From: Solirubrobacterales bacterium
GTDB lineage: Bacteria; Actinomycetota; Thermoleophilia; Solirubrobacterales; Solirubrobacteraceae
DNA: 7,107 nt
Assembly: GCA_013695395.1 (NCBI GenBank)
Contig: JACDAP010000623.1
Location: 1-7,107 of the forward strand
Direction of reading: 5' to 3'
The notes beneath the pieces are model-generated. The model worked only from the letters and a program-made list of their open reading frames with translations, was not told the origin of the DNA and made no database searches. This document shows, in pieces, positions 4,826 to 7,107 of this stretch (the stretch's first letter is position 1; each line of letters starts with the position of its first letter). The translations under genes were made by a program, and so were the position numbers.

Positions 4826-5827
4826 TCACCGCAGCGTCGGCGATCCGGCGCGGGCACGCAGGGCCTGCAGGGCGGGCTCGCCCGAGGTGTCCACGTTCGC
4901 CGCGAGGAACGGGAACGTCCCGTCGGTCCCCTCGATGAACGTGGAGAGGACGTCCGGCCCGAAGTCGTACTCGTGGTTGCCGAGCGTCGCGGCGTCGTAG
5001 CCGATCGCCGTCAGCGCGAGCGAGTCGTAGTAGGGCGCGCCGGTCGCCTGGTTCCGACGCAGGCTGGCGGTGAAGCCGCTGCCGGCGAGGAAGTTGTCAC
5101 CGGAGGAGACCACGAGGGTTCCCTTGTCCTGGTCGGTCACCGCGGGAACGGCGTCGGCTTCGGCGCGGAGCCGGTCGACGACCGTCTTGAAGCGGGCCAC
5201 GCCACCGTAGTTCGCGACCGAGTCGCCGGTCGCGTACTTCGACTCGCCGTCGTTGTTGTGCAGGAGCGTGAGCTTGAAGCCGCGCGGGGCCGGCGGCGGG
5301 GGCGCGGGAGCGGTCGTGGTGACCGTCGTGGTCTGCGCGGGCGGGGCCGGGGTGGTGACGACCTGGGCCGGCGGCGCCGGGGTGGTGACGACCTGGACCG
5401 GGCCGGGGGTCGTGGTGACCGGGCCCGGGATCGCGATGACCTGCGTCTTGACCTCGGTCTTCGTCCTGGTGATCGTCCGCGTGGTGATCTCGCGGATCAC
5501 CCGGCGGCCCGAGCAGTAGCGGTAGGTGTAGCGGATGGTCGCCGCGCGCACCTGCTTGCGGGTGCGCGAGCGGAGTTTCGTCGAACTCCTGGAGGAACCG
5601 CAGGCCCGGCGGATGTTCGGAAGCAGACGCGGGGCACCCGACTGGACGGTCCTGAAGGTCTGGACCTTGCGCTTGGCCTTGGCGCGCTTGGCTTTCGCGC
5701 TCGACGTCTTGGCGCTCGGGGCGCCGGAGGACTTGGGGCCCGTCGCCGCCAGCGCGAGGGGGACGGCGACCACGCCGAGGGCGAAGACGAGGGCGAGCGA
5801 GACCGCCCGTAGGAGCTTGCGAGACAC
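4826..5827 (-). CDS. secreted 5'-nucleotidase-type metallophosphoesterase, C-terminally truncated
   Basis: The 333-residue product begins with a signal peptide (MSRKLLRAVSLALVFALGVV..., cleavage near LALAA, residues 25-29). A Lys/Arg/Ser-rich region (31-130) and a Thr/Pro linker with repeats (130-182) follow. The start of a 5'-nucleotidase/UshA-like metallophosphoesterase domain comes next: LTLLHNNDGES (187-196), YGGVARFK (207-214), VVSSGDNFLAG (239-249), TLGNHEYDFG (281-290) and FPFLAANVDTSGEPALQAL (305-323). These enzymes are normally 500-600 residues. Here the protein stops before the later metal-binding His motifs (GHxH) and lacks the whole C-terminal substrate domain. Past the stop, another frame reads RRIADAAVITRS, like the expected continuation, and then similarity ends. 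A frameshift plus deletion is therefore likely, and the product is probably inactive. GTG 5827-5825 is chosen for the signal peptide and the GGAAGG 9 nt upstream. Confidence 0.72.
   Translation of the reverse strand: MSRKLLRAVSLALVFALGVVAVPLALAATGPKSSGAPSAKTSSAKAKRAKAKRKVQTFRTVQSGAPRLLPNIRRACGSSRSSTKLRSRTRKQVRAATIRYTYRYCSGRRVIREITTRTITRTKTEVKTQVIAIPGPVTTTPGPVQVVTTPAPPAQVVTTPAPPAQTTTVTTTAPAPPPPAPRGFKLTLLHNNDGESKYATGDSVANYGGVARFKTVVDRLRAEADAVPAVTDQDKGTLVVSSGDNFLAGSGFTASLRRNQATGAPYYDSLALTAIGYDAATLGNHEYDFGPDVLSTFIEGTDGTFPFLAANVDTSGEPALQALRARAGSPTLR
5337..5396 (-). repeat. two 30-bp tandem repeats encoding a Thr/Pro linker
   Basis: Units 5337-5366 and 5367-5396 match at 28 of 30 bases and encode a ten-residue motif repeated as VVTTPAPPAQ. 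Degenerate Thr/Pro-rich copies flank them. The repeat belongs to the flexible linker between the signal peptide/basic region and the phosphoesterase domain, typical of cell-wall-spanning segments. Copy number is likely to vary between strains. Confidence 0.7.
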
Positions 5828-5997
5828 GAGGGAGAACCTTCCGGAGTAGACAGCAGCGGGTGAGCGGGGCCGACCGTACGGACGCCCCGGTCGGACGCTG
5901 TGAACCGGTGGTGTCCGTGCGGTGACTCGGGTGTGAATGAGGCGGTCGGGCGTGCGTTCCGTCCGACCGTCGGCTACAGTTCCGCGCTCGAACGAAG
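5828..5997. other. divergent intergenic region between the phosphoesterase and the riboswitch
   Basis: No coding frame is convincing here; open frames crossing it are shadows. It must hold promoters for both directions. A perfect 7-bp inverted repeat, CGGTCGG (5943-5949) and CCGACCG (5963-5969), lies just upstream of the plus-strand -10 candidate and could be a regulator site or chance in GC-rich DNA. On the minus strand TACGGT (5872-5877) is a possible -10 for the phosphoesterase, without a well-spaced -35. Confidence 0.4.
5975..5980 (+). promoter_or_regulatory. putative -10 box for the riboswitch transcript
   Basis: TACAGT fits TANNNT and would start transcription near 5986-5988, about 10 nt before the first paired element of the riboswitch. 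No good -35 is visible at 16-18 bp spacing. Confidence 0.35.
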
Positions 5998-6142
5998 AAC
6001 CCACGCCGAGTTCCGGGCACCCATGGTGCGCGGGAACGGGGGAACCAGTGAGCCGCGAAGTGCGGCTCGGGGGCGAATCGCCGGGTGCATCCCGGCGTAG
6101 CGCAACGTCAGCGCGAGCCCGTCAGCTAACCCCGTAGGCGGT
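5998..6142 (+). promoter_or_regulatory. c-di-AMP riboswitch (ydaO/yuaA class)
   Basis: The 3' core GAGCCCGTCAGCTAACCCCG followed by TAGGCG (6115-6140) is the hallmark of the ydaO/yuaA riboswitch, which binds cyclic di-AMP. Other expected parts are present: an outer stem with ACGCC (6003-6007) opposite GGCGG (6137-6141), GGGAACGGGGGAACCA (6032-6047), GGGGGCGAATCG (6069-6080), and two clean hairpins, GAGCCGC/GCGGCTC (6050-6056 with 6062-6068) and CGCCGGG/CCCGGCG (6080-6086 with 6092-6098). In actinobacteria this class often precedes cell-wall hydrolase genes, including Streptomyces rpfA, and lowers expression when c-di-AMP is high. Here it sits directly before an Rpf-like gene, supporting both calls. 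Exact ends are approximate. Confidence 0.93.
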
Positions 6143-6148
6143 GAGACG

Positions 6149-6165
6149 TTGAAGGAGGGCTTCAG
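6149..6165 (+). promoter_or_regulatory. Shine-Dalgarno sequence in a small hairpin before the TTG start
   Basis: GGAGG (6154-6158) lies 7 nt before TTG 6166, ideal spacing, and decides that rare start codon over ATG 6193, which has no RBS. The purine run is partly in the loop of a short hairpin, TGAAG (6150-6154) with CTTCA (6160-6164), 8 nt after the riboswitch. This region is the natural place for an expression platform acting on translation. Confidence 0.6.
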
Positions 6166-6840
6166 TTGCCCCGCACGTTGGCCGCAGTACCCATGAACGC
6201 ACCGACACGCCGGTTCCGGCGTGGCCTCGTCCTTGCCGCCTGCGGGCTGGCGCTGGGCGCTCCCGCCGCGATCGCCGCTGAGACAGGCGGCCTGGCCGCC
6301 GGGGACGCGCCCGCCACGTCCGCGTCGAGCAGCGGCAGCTCATCGGCGAAGCCGCGCAGCGCTCCCGCCGAGCGCACCCGCATCACCAGGAAGACCATCA
6401 AGGCGGTCCAGCGCAAGCTCCGGCGCAAGCCGGACGGCATCTACGGCAAGCGCACCCGCGCCGCGGTCCGCCGCTTCCAGAAGCGCCGCAAGCTCCAGGT
6501 CGACGGCAAGCTCGGGCCGCAGACGCTCGCCGCGCTCAAGATCAAGGCCGAGCCGCGCCGGGCGCCCACGCCTCCGGCCAACGCGGACCAGCTCCTCGAG
6601 CTGATCGCCGACTGCGAGTCCGGGGGCGACCCGACCGCGGTCTCCTCCAGCGGCAAGTACCGCGGCAAGTACCAGTTCCTGCGCTCCACCTGGAGCGCGC
6701 TCGGCGGCGACGGTGACCCGGCCAAGGCGCCCGAGGGCGAGCAGGACGAGCGCGCGGGCGAGCTCCTGGCCGAGGAGGGCACGAAGCCGTGGCCGACCTG
6801 CGGCCGCAAGGCCGTGGCGCAGATCAACGGCGACGGCTAG
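6166..6840 (+). CDS. secreted peptidoglycan-binding, Rpf/transglycosylase-like protein
   Basis: The 224-residue product has a signal peptide (about 1-38: RRFRRG, then LVLAACGLALGAPAAIAA), an Ala/Ser linker (39-70), a PG_binding_1 domain (71-127: AVQRKLRRKPDGIYGKRTRA, VRRFQKRRKLQVDGKLGPQT), a Pro linker, and an Rpf/transglycosylase-like domain (142-214). The latter shows LIADCESGGDP with the catalytic Glu151, GKYRGKYQFLRSTWSALGG (163-181), EQDERA and WPTC. Cys150 and Cys212 are placed to form the disulfide typical of Rpf folds. Such enzymes cut glycan strands and promote growth and resuscitation of resting cells. Expression should follow c-di-AMP through the upstream riboswitch. The start is TTG 6166, set by the RBS. 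If LAACG acted as a lipobox, Cys26 could be lipidated, but the first residues fit a plain signal peptide better. A hairpin terminator follows. Confidence 0.9.
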   Translation: MPRTLAAVPMNAPTRRFRRGLVLAACGLALGAPAAIAAETGGLAAGDAPATSASSSGSSSAKPRSAPAERTRITRKTIKAVQRKLRRKPDGIYGKRTRAAVRRFQKRRKLQVDGKLGPQTLAALKIKAEPRRAPTPPANADQLLELIADCESGGDPTAVSSSGKYRGKYQFLRSTWSALGGDGDPAKAPEGEQDERAGELLAEEGTKPWPTCGRKAVAQINGDG

Positions 6841-6876
6841 CTCTACGGGGATTCGAAGCCGTCGTATGAAGTGACC

Positions 6877-6903
6877 TCCGGCCACGCGATCGTCGTGGCC
6901 GGA
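6877..6903 (+). terminator. rho-independent-type terminator after the Rpf-like gene
   Basis: TCCGGCCACG (6877-6886) pairs perfectly with CGTGGCCGGA (6894-6903), a 10-bp stem with a 7-nt loop, starting 36 bp after the stop codon. Only a weak T-containing tail (ATCTGT) follows. It separates the Rpf-like gene from the next one. Confidence 0.75.
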
Positions 6904-6908
6904 ATCTG

Positions 6909-6914
6909 TAGCTT
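6909..6914 (+). promoter_or_regulatory. putative -10 box for a leaderless PucR-like transcript
   Basis: TAGCTT fits TANNNT and ends 8 nt before ATG 6923. The gene has no Shine-Dalgarno sequence. No -35 match is visible, since that position falls inside the terminator hairpin. Confidence 0.35.
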
Positions 6915-6922
6915 GCGGTGGT

Positions 6923-7107
6923 ATGGACGCTTCGTCCCTGGCTGACGTGCTCCGTGCCTGCCTCCCCGAGCTCGCGCGCGACACCGTCGCGGCCATCGGG
7001 CGCGAGGTGCCCGAGTACGCGCGCTCGCTCGACGGACCGTGGGGGCAGGCGCTCCGCGACGGCGTGGAGGGCGCGCTCGCCCGGTTCGTCGACGAGCTCG
7101 ACGGAAC
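6923..7107 (+). CDS. N-terminus of a probable PucR-family transcriptional regulator (partial)
   Basis: The frame opens at ATG 6923 and runs off the window end after 61 codons. The visible part includes LADVLRACLPELARDTVAAI and GREVPEYARSLDGPWGQALR, followed by a helix ending ALARFVDELDG. An all-helical start with LPELAxxxVAAIxxEVPEYAR and a FVDEL helix recalls the N-terminal region of PucR-type HTH regulators abundant in Solirubrobacterales, whose DNA-binding domain is at the C-terminus, outside this window. No DNA-binding motif is therefore visible. The terminator and TAGCTT box upstream indicate its own transcript. Confidence 0.6.
   Translation, partial: MDASSLADVLRACLPELARDTVAAIGREVPEYARSLDGPWGQALRDGVEGALARFVDELDG

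Noticed and set aside
4973..5812. 279-codon plus-strand frame opposite the phosphoesterase
   Set aside because: The Arg/Gly-rich composition and lack of domains mark it as a shadow; the minus strand has a signal peptide and phosphoesterase motifs.
5943..5969. Inverted repeat CGGTCGG/CCGACCG as a regulator site
   Set aside because: The arms are short, the loop is 13 nt, and such pairs occur often by chance in this GC content. It is kept only as a note in the intergenic entry.

Overview
This is a GC-rich (about 70% GC) actinobacterial window. The family mix suggests a deep-branching actinobacterium of the Thermoleophilia / Solirubrobacterales type: an ATPase plus STAS partner-switching pair, a Lon protease under a weak HspR-like operator, a c-di-AMP riboswitch in front of an Rpf-type muralytic enzyme, and a PucR-like regulator. 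That placement is an inference from remembered families, with no search behind it.

Left part (1-1820). The C-terminal end of a membrane protein, possibly CtaA/COX15-like, ends at base 148. It abuts the stop of a minus-strand hicBA toxin-antitoxin pair whose toxin gene carries a one-base frameshift. Next, on the plus strand, is a compact two-gene cassette: a 70-aa HicA-like small protein followed by a 171-aa helix-turn-helix protein. It has its own promoter, and a 7-7-7 inverted repeat overlaps the -10 box. A perfect 26-bp direct repeat flanks the cassette. One copy is the 3' end of the intact STAS gene. The other is an orphan STAS 3' end just upstream of hicB. The simplest reading is that the cassette entered the 3' end of the STAS gene, rebuilt that end, and displaced the original one, which would make it a very small integrated element without an integrase. 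This is the best candidate here for an undescribed system.

Middle (1472-4825, minus strand). A SpoIIAB/RsbW-type ATPase and a SpoIIAA/RsbV-type STAS antagonist form a partner-switching operon with no sigma factor beside it. A strong GC-rich hairpin separates them from a complete Lon protease, which has an unusual insertion of about 39 residues just before the Walker A motif. The short lon upstream region holds a HAIR-like operator and an apparently leaderless start.

Right part (4826-7107). A secreted 5'-nucleotidase-type metallophosphoesterase on the minus strand stops partway through its catalytic domain, so it is probably a decayed gene. Divergently, a c-di-AMP (ydaO/yuaA class) riboswitch precedes a TTG-started secreted protein with a peptidoglycan-binding domain and an Rpf/transglycosylase-like domain. 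A hairpin terminator and the N-terminus of a PucR-like regulator close the window.

Across the window, four genes without a convincing Shine-Dalgarno sequence have a TANNNT box 6-8 nt before the start codon, which suggests that leaderless transcripts are common in this organism.
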